Positions 1 through 11,809 of a DNA stretch of 64,000 nt are shown piece after piece. How positions within the stretch are numbered: position 1 is the first letter of the stretch; each line of letters begins with the position of its first letter. The translations under genes were made by a program, and so were the position numbers. The DNA comes from Pyrenophora tritici-repentis (lineage: Eukaryota; Ascomycota; Dothideomycetes; Pleosporales; Pleosporaceae): positions 4,092,001 to 4,156,000 of the forward strand of contig NC_089391.1 in the NCBI RefSeq assembly GCF_003171515.1, read 5' to 3'. The notes below the pieces were generated by a model that worked only from the letters and a program-made list of their open reading frames with translations, had not been told where the DNA came from and made no database searches.

Positions 1-1609
1 ATCCGCCGCAAACGCGGAGGACCTAAGTCCATCAGCAAAGAAGAAGCGAAAAGCGCGCAAGAAGCCATTGGTAAGCATCATCGGAGCACCCTGATTTCCA
101 CAGCTAACAGCCTAGTCGGAGGAAATCGTTGCTTCAGGCAGCGATAGTGGAGAAGGCGCCCACGAGTTTGGTGGCACTTTGGTTGAAGCGGCCGAATCAC
201 CCATCACTACTGTTGCCAGCGGGCGCAAGTCTTCTACCCGCAAAGCTAAAAAGAAGCCTATCGTAGGCATTGTCTTGTTCGCACGCAAATGCGCCTATAC
301 TGACAAATGTCTAGTCCGAAGAGACTATTTCGCCTGATGATGAAGTCGAGGACCCAATGGAAAAGACGTGGGACGAGATCGAAACGCCAGCGAAGGCATC
401 TCCGCTACCCGTCCGACCTGGTATGTATCTGCAGAAAAATTTGCCAAATCTCTTTATTCTACAGGATAGGGAATCCTTACTGCTTACCAAAGAATCTCAT
501 TCGCCACCCAGACTTGGCCTCTGGACTCTTGGTTCATGTTTCACTTATTTTAATGTACGATTGCTAAGTAGTATACAGCTCATAAGACACCGGCGGCGGT
601 GCCTGCCTTGGGTTCGCCCAAGAAGACGCACATACTCAAGTTGAGCACGCGAAAGACACCAAAAGAGAGAACCTCTGTAAGTCTTTCTTCTTGAAAGCCT
701 CTGAAGTCTGCTAACAAGACCAAGCCCGAGAATATCGCTAGTGTAGATGGCGCAAATGTTCCGGCCCACACTACTACGCCCAGTACCGATGGAGCTGTCA
801 ATGGGCCAACCATCACTGTCAATACGGACTTAACATCCACATTTGACGACGAAGCGAATCGCGACACAGGTTCTGCTGCGGCTTCGCCGGACACACCAAA
901 CGCCGCCACCGGCTCCACCAGACGCGGACTTAGGACACGAAAGCCTGCGCAGCAAAGACCTTACTATCACGATTCACAGTTATTCGAGCACGTAGAACCT
1001 ACTAATGGGGCCGGACAGGACCTAGACAGCATGTCGCACAACGCACAGAGCAGAAGAGTATCGGCGACGTCTTTGAGCAGAAACATCGATGACGCGCTGC
1101 TTGAGGCAATTGCTCTCTTAGAGGAAGAGCCCGAACCCGAGCCCACTCGACCAAAGCATTTCAAGGGAAAAGGCCGAGCATGGAAGAAAGAGGGATCAGA
1201 TGAAGACGAAGAATTTTCCCTCGCGGCGAGGAAAAAGGCAGCAAAAGCAGCAAAATTGAAAGCCAAAGGCCAAGTACCCAAGAAACGAGGCAGGCCCAGA
1301 AAGAGTGGCCGTTCTGAAGAGGTTGTAGAAGACGAAATAGAGGAGGACAAAGATATGGTCAAACGGAAGCGACCGCCTCCCCGGAAGAGTGCTCTATCTG
1401 AAGAGATTGTTCCTGATAGCTCTGATGACGGTGAAGAAGAGAAGCAGTTTGAAGAATCTACAACACCCAAATACTCGCCAAAGCGGTCCTATACACCAAC
1501 GGGCTTGCCTGCTTGGGTAAATATGGCCGACAAGGGCGCGAATAAAATGTCCGCATTTGGTACCTATGATGAAGCCGAGTCTGTCAGTCCATCGAGGAAG
1601 TCTACATGA
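1..1609 (+). CDS. AT-hook-like acidic/basic nuclear protein, 5' partial
   Basis: I do not recognise a named family. An open frame enters from the left edge and continues through probable short introns (about 69-110, 260-308, 421-577 and 689-745, all GT...AG) into a last exon that is open to the TGA at 1607-1609. The product is low-complexity and highly charged. It has an AT-hook core (KKRGRPRK, near 1279-1302) and repeated basic patches followed by SEE plus acidic residues (PLSEEIVAS, PISEETISP, GRSEEVVED, ALSEEIVPD), with a nuclear-localisation-like KKKRK stretch at the start. These features suggest a DNA- or chromatin-associated nuclear protein. It converges on the rhomboid gene. The true start lies upstream of the window; intron positions are my reading. 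Confidence 0.55.
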
Positions 1610-1993
1610 AGCAAGATTAGGGAGAGTTGTAAGCCACAACGACTCTAGCGACAAGGTTAGAACAATTTACTGACAAGCTTTGAAGATTCAAGTTGGACGA
1701 TTGGTTCATGTAACCAATAATTTTCATTGTCTGAGCAGCACGTGCGATGGGAAAGATGGCAGTATGATAGGGTCTGAGTGGCGATAAAGGTGTTTCATGT
1801 GGCTATACAGTGGCCGAGAGGAGAGCTAGGTCATGTTGTCATACAATATACAGTGTTTGGCAGGAGTTGGAAATAGATCAAGTTATCGTCGTGATGTGCA
1901 TCTACTCAGAGATTTCAACGTTGAAGACAAGTACGCCATTTAGGGATGCGTCGTGTTAATTTGGTGCCCAAGACTCGCTCGCCACCTTAATAT
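1610..1993. other. Convergent intergenic spacer
   Basis: This spacer separates the 3' ends of the AT-hook-like gene (plus) and the rhomboid gene (minus). It should hold both 3' UTRs. I see no coding frame or repeat. Confidence 0.5.
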
Positions 1994-2800
1994 CTATCTC
2001 AGTCCCCTCAAGCGCGCAAAATAATAGAGTAGCCCGAAAGTCAGGCCTCCCAGATGCCCCGCATGTCCAACCCGACTCTCCTTGCTATTCAGATAGAAGC
2101 CATCATAAAACGCATATGCCGTGACCAAGGCCCAGAGTGGCATGGGAATGATGCCCCAAATGGCTACCTTAGTAGTCGGTGCCAAACAAGCAGCTACAGT
2201 GCTGATGCCCATTACCGAACCTGAGAATCCTAGGCCGCGCGTAGTGTCCCGTGTGCCAGGAGCTTCAGCCTGTAGGAGGGAATGTCGATTGTAGAGATAG
2301 CCGATAGATCCTGCGACACCAGAACCAATGGCGATGGTGAGGTAGCGAAGTGGGGTGATGGGTGGGGCGGAAGCGAGAAAGGATCCGAGGAAGTAGACAG
2401 AGAACATGTTTGAGAAGACGTGGCCAATGTCTATATGAGTGAAGTTCGCAGTCAAGATAGGAAGGTAGGACCCATTTTGGAATTCAGACAGGTTTAGTGA
2501 CATTTTCTGCATGAACTTTACGAAGGGAAGTTGATAGCCTTGCATGGCTTGTTGCTTCAGGTACATTGCATACCCAAAGACGGCCACATTGGTACCAATT
2601 AGGGCGTAGAGAACGGCTTTGTTGGCAGTCTCCTGGGCCTGGTAGTTGATATACCCTCGGGCCCCGCCTCCAAGGTTGCGGGAGTAGAAGCGTGAAGAGG
2701 GTAAGCCAAGGTGACTGGGTTTGTGGGATGATATGGTGTTGGTGCACTTCGGGGCCCCGTGGGTGCGGAGCGTCCTCGCCAGACGTAGGAGAGAGGACAT
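1994..2800 (-). CDS. PCP1: Mitochondrial rhomboid protease (Pcp1/PARL-like)
   Basis: A 268-residue, single-exon intramembrane serine protease. The N-terminus is basic and rich in Arg/Ser (a likely mitochondrial presequence), followed by about six to seven hydrophobic segments. The catalytic serine lies in GFSGSVMG and the catalytic histidine in HAGHLGG; these are the rhomboid dyad motifs, in the right order and on late transmembrane helices. Yeast Pcp1 cleaves Mgm1 and Ccp1 in the inner membrane, so the same role is inferred here. The open frame extends upstream to a TTG at 2824, but the first ATG is at 2800 with an A-rich context, so I place the start there. It is divergent from DHH1. Confidence 0.85.
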   Translation of the reverse strand: MSSLLRLARTLRTHGAPKCTNTISSHKPSHLGLPSSRFYSRNLGGGARGYINYQAQETANKAVLYALIGTNVAVFGYAMYLKQQAMQGYQLPFVKFMQKMSLNLSEFQNGSYLPILTANFTHIDIGHVFSNMFSVYFLGSFLASAPPITPLRYLTIAIGSGVAGSIGYLYNRHSLLQAEAPGTRDTTRGLGFSGSVMGISTVAACLAPTTKVAIWGIIPMPLWALVTAYAFYDGFYLNSKESRVGHAGHLGGLTFGLLYYFARLRGLR

Positions 2801-3617
2801 TTTTGCGGCTTTTTTTGGTGTCAAGACAGACAGTCAATGGGTGTTTTGGACTATCGTGATGCAGTGCTAGACACGATGCACGTGTGTGGCGTGGAGGCAG
2901 GTGGGGAAGTCTAAAGACAAGGTAAGAAGCCAAGTATCAGACATGTGACAGTACAGGCAGTGTGAAATTAACCAGGCAGCAAAGTGAGTGAGCGAGTGAG
3001 TGGTGCGGAATCCGCTGAAGGAGACTGGTGAGAGATAGAGAGCTTCCGACTGTAAAGCAGGGACCGACGTCAAGAGGGCCAATGACAAAGTAGGCGCGCA
3101 CGGACCGGTGCCCTCTCCACCATCTTCAAGTTCCTTTGTGCATAAAGCGGCCCGCTCAGCTGCCACAACACAAGACCACACAAATCGCTCTCGTCTGCAC
3201 AAAATTGCACTACTTCTCTTGCGCCTAGCCTCCCGAGCTCCATATTGACACTTATTCTCCCTCGCAGTTTGCCCCGCGTCAACAGAAGACTTGTAGTCGA
3301 CGTCTGCCCGACCTAACAGAGGCACATCAGCTACTCCCTGAAGACTACTCCAGCTCCCGAGCCGCAGTAAGCCACCATCAAAGCTCAGTATTTGAGTCGC
3401 CGACAGACTAGAGGCACTCCATCAACGCCCGTTCCTCTCCTCCATCTTCCCGAGCCCCACCTACTGCCATACGACACAGGCAACCTTCCTACACCACTCA
3501 CCGTACCCCGCTCTGCTTTCCCACAAGCGCTGCGCCTCACACGACACTTGAATTCGCATAACCGGAACGGAACGTCTTGATTAGCAATTCCACGTCCAGT
3601 GGACTAGACCCCACACA
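2801..3617. promoter_or_regulatory. Divergent promoter region, rhomboid / DHH1
   Basis: An 817-bp head-to-head interval that must carry both promoters and 5' UTRs. A CT-rich, CA-rich leader precedes the DHH1 ATG, and a GAGTGAGCGAGTGAG stretch lies near 2983-3000. I see no convincing TATA box. Open frames here are not gene-like. Confidence 0.45.
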
Positions 3618-5314
3618 ATGACTACAGAGATGACCAACCAAATGGCGGCAACGAAGCTTGGGTGAGCACTGGCAATGTGAAGATTCGCTCGAGACCCATG
3701 CTGACATGTCCCTAGCGATGCCGCACCTTCAGGAGAAGCCGATTGGAAAGCAGGTCTTCAAGCGCCCGCAAAGGATGCGCGGCCACAAACAGAGGTACAC
3801 GACACATACAAGCCCATTAGCATGGCCGTGAGCTAACACTGGGACAGGATGTTACTGCAACAAAAGGCCTAGAATTCGAAGACTTTTACATCAAGCGCGA
3901 GCTCATGATGGGCATCTTCGAGGCCGGATTCGAGAAGCCATCGCCCATCCAAGAAGAGACGATCCCCGTAGCCCTCACGGGTCGAGACATCCTTGCGCGA
4001 GCCAAGAACGGCACCGGAAAGACTGCTGCGTTTGTCATCCCCACACTCGAGCGCGTCAACCCCAAGAGCCCAAAGACACAAGCTCTCATCCTCGTACCGA
4101 CCCGAGAACTCGCACTACAAACCTCACAAGTATGCAAGCAATTGGGCAAGCACCTCAACATCAACGTCATGGTATCCACGGGTGGCACGGGCCTCAAGGA
4201 CGACATTATACGATTAAGCGATCCCGTGCATATCATCGTCGGCACGCCCGGTAGAATCCTCGATCTGGCTGGTAAAGGCGTAGCCGATCTTTCAGCTTGT
4301 CAAACCTTTGTCATGGATGAAGCTGACAAGCTCCTATCACCCGAATTCACCCCTGTAGTTGAACAACTGCTCGGCTTCCACCCCAAAGACCGCCAGGTCA
4401 TGCTCTTTAGTGCCACCTTTCCCATTGTTGTCAAGAGCTTCAAGGTACCTTCACTATAATGCTAGACAGCGATCTGCTTGCTGACTTTTTCAAAGGACAA
4501 ACACATGAACTCGCCGTACGAAATCAACTTGATGGATGAGCTGACGCTGCGCGGTATCACGCAGTACTATGCCTTCGTCGAGGAGAAGCAGAAAGTGCAC
4601 TGCTTGAATACTCTATTCAATAAGCTCCAGATCAACCAGTCAATTATCTTCTGCAACTCCACAAACCGCGTTGAGCTTCTCGCCAAGAAGATTACCGAGC
4701 TCGGATACTCTTGCTTCTATTCGCATGCTCGCATGCTCCAGCATAACCGTAATCGTGTCTTCCACGACTTCCGCAATGGCGTATGCCGGAATCTGGTTTG
4801 CTCGGATTTGCTGACCCGTGGTATTGATATCCAGGCGGTCAATGTCGTCATCAATTTCGACTTCCCCAAGAACGCAGAGACGTATTTGCATCGCATTGGT
4901 CGATCTGGCCGCTTCGGACACCTGGGTTTGGCTATCAACCTCATCAACTGGGAAGATCGGTTCAATCTTTATAGGATCGAACAAGAGCTTGGCACCGAAA
5001 TCCAGCCTATTCCCCAGGTCATCGAGAAGAACCTATATGTCTACGAGTCACCTGAGTCGATCCCTCGACCCATGTCTAATCAACAGCGCGCTCCTGGACA
5101 AGGTCAACCACAGGACCAAGAAGGTGCTGCGCGCGGAAACCCCAACGCCCGTGGTGGCTACCGTGGCGGACGTGGTGGTGGCGGTGGTGGCGGTGGCCAG
5201 TTTCAGGGACAGCGTCGGGGGCTCCCACCGAACCAGCAGAACCGTCAACAGAACGGCCAGAATGCTCAGCGAAATCCAAGGCCGCAACCTACCGGCCCAC
5301 CACAGGCTTCTTAG
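3618..5314 (+). CDS. DHH1: DEAD-box RNA helicase Dhh1 (DDX6 family)
   Basis: Four exons (3618-3661, 3716-3794, 3848-4444, 4496-5314) give 512 residues, the usual Dhh1 size. All helicase motifs are present: Q motif FEKPSPIQ, Walker [35 protein letters not shown] and HRIGRSGR. The first intron follows only 44 coding bases. The C-terminus is a Gly/Gln/Asn/Pro-rich tail with an RGG-like patch ([11 protein letters not shown]), the kind of low-complexity tail that favours RNA binding and P-body condensation. Dhh1 stimulates decapping and represses translation in the cytoplasm. Exon joins keep frame and all introns have GT...AG ends, so the model is firm. Confidence 0.95.
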
Positions 5315-6775
5315 AGCAGCCTACCAAATCCGGTGGGAGCTGGCTTTCTGGGCGGTTAATTGGCCACGGAATGTGATTTGAATGTCCCTGGTCTCGGCTC
5401 CTTCCGGCTTACAGGCTATCACGACATTCGGTTTTCTCATTTCCAAATGCATTCATTGGAGTTTTTCATTTGTTTGCGCGGTCATGCAAGCAGTCGCTGA
5501 CGACGCGATGCGAGACACCTGAAGATGTGTTTTCAGGTCTAACGAATCGGATCATCGGCGCAACACGGGGTTTGACCATCTGGGCTATCTTCTCTGTACT
5601 ATATACCAAGGCCAGTTTGGGGCCTGCCTATCTGCTTTCTGATTCCCGTCGGTTTGCTGGTCCTGCCGATATACGTTCATGCGGACCTCTACTTTCATCT
5701 CTTTTCATCCGAGCAACTTGTAAAGCTCTCTGCATTGTGTTTCTCAGTCTATTCCCCCCTTTCCTTCATTCCATGCGTAACAGCATCGGTGGCACTTGTG
5801 TGGCCTTTCAGAAAGCGAGAATCATCCTTTTAAAGATGATTGCTAATGTTGGGCCACTCGGTACTCTCGACACCGGCCCGAATACTCTCAGCTCTTTCTG
5901 AGCTAAAACACCTACCATCTTCTCCCGATCACTTGGCCATATTGCGCTCTTGGCCTGGGACACAAACCGTCCGCGCGTGGTCATAGCAACTCTCGATTTC
6001 AGCCGACAGCTTGTATGCCACGTGGCATGATATTTACGATACGAACTCTCGCAGTTTCTCTCCCTCCCCAACATACTGCATCAAGTGAGTGCTACGACCT
6101 AGCTCTGACAACGTTGGTCCTCTTTCGCCTTGTTCTGCTAGCGAAGGGCCAGACCAGTCCGGGATTGTACTCGCAACACACGCATCAGTGTACCTCCAAG
6201 ACAACACGAGACATGACCGTTCTCGGAACGATCTGTTGTCGGCTTTGCTCAGGTCTTCTTGCGAATTGGAGCTCGCCAGTACTTCTCGGTAGAAGAAAGA
6301 AAGACGTATAAAACTCGATACATGATATAAGTAAAAACTGCCAAAAAACAAAAAGAAAAATACTCAAGGGCACGGTTGGAGAAATGATGATGCTTGGGCA
6401 ATTAGTCTCGAACTGATATCTGTAGCTATAGTTTTTCCAATGCAATACTTTCCAACCCTTGAATGACAGGTATTTATTTATGAGTGAACAAGCTAATGTC
6501 GCGACTACAAGCTTAACTGTTGATGCAAAAAAGAAGACGGTGGCAGCTCGGTGGCGTAAAGTACTTGACAGTGTGAGTAAGCACCTAATAGGCGTGTCTG
6601 GCGACTACAATAGCCCTTGTACATGACACCTGGGTGGTAGGTAGGCGTGGCGGTGAGTAGGTGGCGCGGCTGTCCAGGATCAGATAAGGAGGCGCTAAGA
6701 TAACGAGGTCGGGGGTCTCGGTAGAAGCCAGGCATTGTCCAACTGCAACTGCGATAGTACCAACCATCGTCGGCC
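5315..6775. other. Long spacer downstream of DHH1
   Basis: About 1.46 kb, probably DHH1 3' UTR plus the COG5 promoter. The longest open frame here (about 5470-5901) has no recognisable domain and starts at a non-ATG codon; I do not call it a gene. Confidence 0.4.
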
Positions 6776-8110
6776 ATGTCCCGAGACGATGAAGAAGCCT
6801 CATACATTGACTATGAAGCCTTTCTCGACCCAGACTTTTCGCCAACGTCGTTTGCGAACACGCTTGTTCTCGCAACCAACAACGCGTCCGACAGCCCACT
6901 AGACCTCTCCACCCCATTGTCGCGCGTTCTCTTTGACGTGCAAGAGGTAGACACACATATCGACACGCTAACTACAAAGTCTGCACTACCGCTGCTCCAA
7001 CACACCAAAGACGATGCCGAAGCAAGCGGGCGCATATTGCACCAAGTCCAAGGCCAGGTTGCAAGTCTAACGGAATCGTACAAGACGCTGGAGAAGGAAG
7101 TGATTGAGCGATACGACGTGGCCGACCAAGTCCGCCTGACGGCCGAGCGATTGTGTGAGACTGTCAAGGTTGGGAGGGCCGTGGCGCGATGCCTCATGCT
7201 GGGCAGACAACTGGAGGTGCGCATGTCTGAGTTGGGAGGCGTCGGCAGTGCAAAGAGGGAAGATCACAGGGCAATGGTGCGCTCGGCAGACACAATACTA
7301 TCGCTGCGCCACATACTCGCCGCCTCGAAGCCGGGCCAAGAAGGAGAGGGCCTAGATAGGGTCAATGTCGTCAATACACTCAGGACCGAACTTGTCAATC
7401 CGGGCGAGAGGAGCATAGCATCACGCGCACAGCAGGTCGTCAAGGAGTTTTCCATGTCATCTTTACTCTCCTCGGCCCAAACCTCGGCAGCCACCTTTGC
7501 ACAGACCGAAGACACCAAGGCGAGAACAACGTCTGCCCTGTTGACCCTCTACCTGCTATCGCCCATTCCTACAAACCCCGTCACTGACACATTTGACCCA
7601 ACACTCATGCTCAATACCCTACAAGATTACCTTCAGACGCAGCTCAAGTCATCACTAGCCTCACTCGCCCGAGCCCTGGGTCAGCTTCCTACACTCGACC
7701 GCACACTCCTGGAAATTTCAGCCCGGTGTCAGAATATCATAGCTTTACAGTCCCTGCTTGAAAGTACAAAACCACCACCCCATCCGCTTCTCGCCTCTAA
7801 CCCCCAAATTCAAACCCCCTCAAACTTCCTCAATCCTTTATTACAAGCTCTCGACACCTCATCGCTTCCCAGCTATTTCTGGAGAACACTTGCCTCCAAT
7901 ATGACGCCTAGGGTCCAGGAACTCATGAATAGAGGTGGTGTGTCAGCAAGGACGCTTCGAAGTAATAAGGATAGGGTCAAAGACATGGTCAGGGAATGTG
8001 TGAACAGGGGGAGTCAGCTACCCGGCGCTTCGTCAACCAAGTCCATTACCGTTACTTGGGAGAGAGAGGCTGCGGTCATGATAGGTAGTATAGTAGGGCA
8101 AATAAAATGA
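6776..8110 (+). CDS. COG5: Conserved oligomeric Golgi complex subunit 5 (Cog5)
   Basis: A 444-residue intronless protein. Its N-terminus (YIDYEAFLDPDFSPTSFANT, followed by LDLSTPLSRVLFDVQEVDTH) is the conserved start of fungal Cog5. A helical region rich in coiled-coil heptads follows at residues about 60-160. Cog5 belongs to lobe B of the COG tethering complex and acts in retrograde vesicle traffic within the Golgi. The ATG at 6776 immediately precedes the conserved block. No intron is needed to keep the frame open. The fungal protein is shorter than the animal one, as expected. Confidence 0.9.
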   Translation: MSRDDEEASYIDYEAFLDPDFSPTSFANTLVLATNNASDSPLDLSTPLSRVLFDVQEVDTHIDTLTTKSALPLLQHTKDDAEASGRILHQVQGQVASLTESYKTLEKEVIERYDVADQVRLTAERLCETVKVGRAVARCLMLGRQLEVRMSELGGVGSAKREDHRAMVRSADTILSLRHILAASKPGQEGEGLDRVNVVNTLRTELVNPGERSIASRAQQVVKEFSMSSLLSSAQTSAATFAQTEDTKARTTSALLTLYLLSPIPTNPVTDTFDPTLMLNTLQDYLQTQLKSSLASLARALGQLPTLDRTLLEISARCQNIIALQSLLESTKPPPHPLLASNPQIQTPSNFLNPLLQALDTSSLPSYFWRTLASNMTPRVQELMNRGGVSARTLRSNKDRVKDMVRECVNRGSQLPGASSTKSITVTWEREAAVMIGSIVGQIK

Positions 8111-9156
8111 TGGCCGTGATAGGTGCACATGGAAACGAAATGGCCAGTCAAAGATGACTCAGCTCTTGGTACTTTATAGCGTAGCATGGGTGTGATGGTC
8201 TAAACAGGTAATGAACCCCTCTACCACACCAAGCATTAATTGACTCTTTCTCGTATCTAGTTTCATAGGTAGGCTTGCAAAGGTACTCAGTATTGTACTC
8301 TGCCTGAAAGTGATTATAGTAATTGTCAGCTTCCCTGTTAACCCAATGCATCGGCCCAGACGTTCTATGTTAGTGAGACGAGACCAAAGAACTTACAAGG
8401 GCTTCAAGCCCTTTCGAGAGAACCGTTTCCCAAAAATATTCCTCGCAACAACGGCTGCGAAAGGCCGAAACACTACCCAACAATCCAGCCTTCTCTAAGT
8501 CGTTGCACTTAGCCCACATTACCACGTTTCAATTGAGAAGTGTTCTGAGTTGGAGGTATGGTTCAAGAGGCTGATATGTACATCAAAGGGTCTTGATCAC
8601 GATCACAAATACGCAACGTTACAAATGTGGAAAAATTTGCTGCCAATATGAGCGCTCTCTCCTTAGCAGTGTGTAGAGTATGAGGCGTATTGATAGTAGC
8701 ATCAATGCCATAAGGGGCTATAAAAGTGTGGCACAAAGGCACAAGAGGAGAGCGATCGTTCACGCAAACATCATACCAGGATTTGTGCACGGCCTCCCAA
8801 GGGACTAAATTGTCCCATCACATCCTATAGAGCTGTCCTGTTATACCCCAGCTTCGGTGCATGGCCAACATATCAGAGAAGAAATTCCCCTTGTCGGCAC
8901 TATCAATCGTCACATAGCACTGAGTCCTTGACCTGCCAAAGATATGGTAAAGAATGATAATTTATAAGACAAGAAGTTATAGAGCCTTGTGTATATACAA
9001 GCGGAACACCAGGTGGTATGTTCAAAGCCTAGTTCCCAGCAAAGCCATGGAGAAGAATAGTACAGTATAGTAGCTCTGGAGCCAACAAAAGATGATCGCA
9101 AGTTTTTGGCTTACTCCGTCACGATCCGTGGATGGGAAGTGACACCAGCGAGAAGC
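8111..9156. other. Convergent spacer COG5 / AA9
   Basis: About 1 kb between convergent 3' ends, moderately A+T-rich. I see no open frame with a recognisable domain and no clear repeat. Confidence 0.4.
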
Positions 9157-10334
9157 TTAGTTCTGGCACTGGGAGTAGTAGGTGTTGATGGACTTGCAAG
9201 TGCCTGCGGCGCAGCACTTGGATCCAGAGAAACCTTGTCCACCGCACTGTCCGTAAAGAGTGGCACAACCAGCCCCGCCAGCAGCTGGAGCAGGGGTCGC
9301 GGCAGGAACGGCAACAGTAGCCATGGTGGTAGGTTTGGCGGCGGCTGGGACTTCTTCCTTGGCAGGTGCAGGGCTGCTGCTGCTGCTACCAGCTCCTCCC
9401 TTCCAGACAGCTGGTCCTGGCATGGGGAATGCCTTGCGACCGTTGTAGATGCTGAATTTGGCATATGGATCAGTGGCCTTGTATGCTCCAGGGAACTAGA
9501 AAGGGTTAGTAAACGTTGGTCGAGGACTCGAAGAGAGAGAAAAACCGACCTTGACCATGGGACCGGGGGTGCCGCTGCCGCCGCCCTGGACCTTGATTTG
9601 CAAGCATGAGACATAGTGCTCGGGCTGGTTGACGTGAGAGCGGTGAACACCAATGTGCTCAAAGCGTGCCAAGTACTCTCCGTTGGGGGTATCCTTGGGA
9701 ACCTTCGCAGCAATGAAGTCCCTGTTGTAATCACACCAGGCGGTAGAGGTGAAGTCGCCGCCGTCGCAGACACCCTCCTCGTAAATCTTGAACCAATCGC
9801 CGGATCCATCGTAGGCTTGTACACCTGCAGGGGCTTTGGACAGGTAGACCATACCGGGGCCGGGGTGCTGGAACTTGGCGCCGACGGCCAACTTGAGGCG
9901 GATCTCCTCACCGGCGTTGACGGTCAAGACCTGGGTCTTGCCGGCAGACGAAAAGGCACCCTGGTTGCAACGGATATCAGGACCGTCGGCGTGTGATCCA
10001 TTGTCACGGTTTGGTGATGGGACGATGCCTATCTGAGACTAGCGCTGTTTATGGTCACTCACCTACATAAACTTTCCATAGCTTGTACAATACAACCTCA
10101 GTCAATCCTCAACTTCTTCCCTATGCGTACGGTTCACCCACTCCAACATCCATCGCGGATATCAGCCGCAGGGTTGGACGAGAACTTGATCGGGTTGTAC
10201 TTGGTTGCACGAGTCGACTGGCGGACATATTTGAAGGCAGGCTGTTGGACACCACCGACGATGTTCGTGTCGAAGAAGTAATGGGCAGTGGCCACTTGGG
10301 CGACAGCGGAGACGAGAAGAGCAGAGAACTTCAT
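9157..10334 (-). CDS. Secreted AA9 lytic polysaccharide monooxygenase with CBM1
   Basis: The product starts with a signal peptide ([17 protein letters not shown]). Cleavage would expose His1 (HYFFDTN), the copper-brace histidine. The second brace histidine is in FQHPGP, and the C-terminal catalytic-domain block is [11 protein letters not shown] with the axial Tyr. A Ser/Pro/Ala-rich linker leads to a terminal CBM1 with four Cys (about residues [13 protein letters not shown] to the end). AA9 enzymes cleave cellulose oxidatively outside the cell, and CBM1 anchors them on crystalline cellulose. The last intron is 9496-9549. The splice pattern between the first exon (ends near 10137) and the exon ending at 10032 is unresolved and may include a tiny exon. 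The usual Gln two residues before the axial Tyr is Glu here. Confidence 0.85.
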
Positions 10335-11809
10335 TCTGACCGAGCAGGAATGAATGTTTGTAGAAGTGAAAAAGGTAGCAAAAGAACGAGTGTAAAGGAG
10401 GTATTGAAACGAATGTAAAGACTGCTCGTAATGAAGTGAGGTGGTGAGCTGTGAAGGAATGGTTCAAGTGATTATATACATGAGAGCTCTGCGACCTATG
10501 CCGCAACCGTCCTGATCCATCCGCCTTCAACTAAGTCAGTTGTTTGGACGGAGATTGAATTCTCCGATCAAACACTGGACATTTGTGGTTCTCCCATGTT
10601 CCGTTGCACGTGTCTGTCGCACCAAGACTCTTGGTAGTAGTCCTCATCATTAGCACATATCGTTCCTAGACTCTAATAAGGGTAGCAGCGCTTGTGCAGC
10701 TATGCAACTCATCTGGGAAGAGTAAACGTGCTTGTGCAGCCAATAAGATCAGATCGCTAAGCTATTTCGACATGGTCGGGCCAAGGATAGCAATAAACAT
10801 CAAGTTTCAGCCTCGCGGTGCCAAACACCTGTGACCCACAAAACATCCAAATTTGGCTTAGTTGACCGGAGGATGCGATCCGCGAAATTTGCAGTATTCC
10901 TGCAAAGCCTTTCTGTTGAGTAGTTTTCGGCTAGGATGATGAACCGCGGCGGTAGCAGAAACCAGAGGGATGCTTCTCGACCGGGGCTCGGAATGCATTG
11001 ACCGTTATCCACAGCCGTGGTCTGACATGAGCGGGCCGCTCTGTTCGTTCTCATAACCGACTCTTGGCATTCAATGCTAATTTTAGTCCCGTAAACGACA
11101 AGACCGTATTCCCAATATACAAAACTCGACTACAATGTACCTATAGATGGTTTCGGGGAGGGCTCGGTGAGAAGATCGTGCCATGCACAATTTGAGGGGA
11201 AGATTCTCTCAACACGGTGGCTGAGGGGAGTCACGCAGTTGCAACATGCAAGCATACGAGAAAGTCGGAGGCTTGAAGACGAATCATGAGGCGAGTGGGT
11301 CGAGTGTTTCGGTTTTCGTCGCTAACGCTACCTGTACTTACGGTACCCTGCCTGTGGCTTGACAGCCGAGGAGAACGAGACACGGGGATGTCGATTTTCG
11401 GGAAGCGACCCGTTAAACGCTTGACAACAGACCCCCTCGGCAGCCTTGCGCGCAAAGACGTGTTTGGTGACTTAGGCAGAATACTATGTACGCCAGTCAC
11501 AGCTATTGGACTTGGCGGAGTCTGTTGTGTGCACAACCTGTCGTCTGCTTGTATCTACAAGTGCCAGTTGAAAGGAGAGTAACGACGTTCGGGATTATGC
11601 GCGCCTTGTCAACTAATCTGAGTTCGACCTCAGGCAAGTATAAAGGTTTTGCAAAGTATGACATTGAATACCATTACATGGGTTAGGTGGATTCTACGGC
11701 TATTAGATTACTTAATCTCCCGTTGGATCGGAGGCACCCAAAGCTTATTCTCTGAAAAGGGTGAATATTCCCTGACTCGATGCCGATGACGTTCTTATTT
11801 GCTGGCTAC
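10335..11809. other. Spacer upstream of AA9, downstream of P450
   Basis: 1.47 kb holding the AA9 promoter and the P450 3' UTR. The 5' flank of AA9 is pyrimidine-rich on the coding strand. I see no further gene or repeat. Confidence 0.4.

Noticed and set aside
2801..2824. Upstream extension of the rhomboid frame to 2824
   Set aside because: It would start at TTG; the first ATG at 2800 has good context and gives a normal presequence.
5470..5901. 143-codon open frame downstream of DHH1
   Set aside because: No domain, non-ATG start, no splice or composition support; probably UTR or intergenic.
9106..9609. Long plus-strand frame opposite the AA9 gene
   Set aside because: It is the antisense shadow of the Ser/Ala/Pro-rich linker and CBM1 and crosses the AA9 intron.
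11286..11582. 98-codon open frame between AA9 and P450
   Set aside because: No recognisable domain and no supporting splice or start context.
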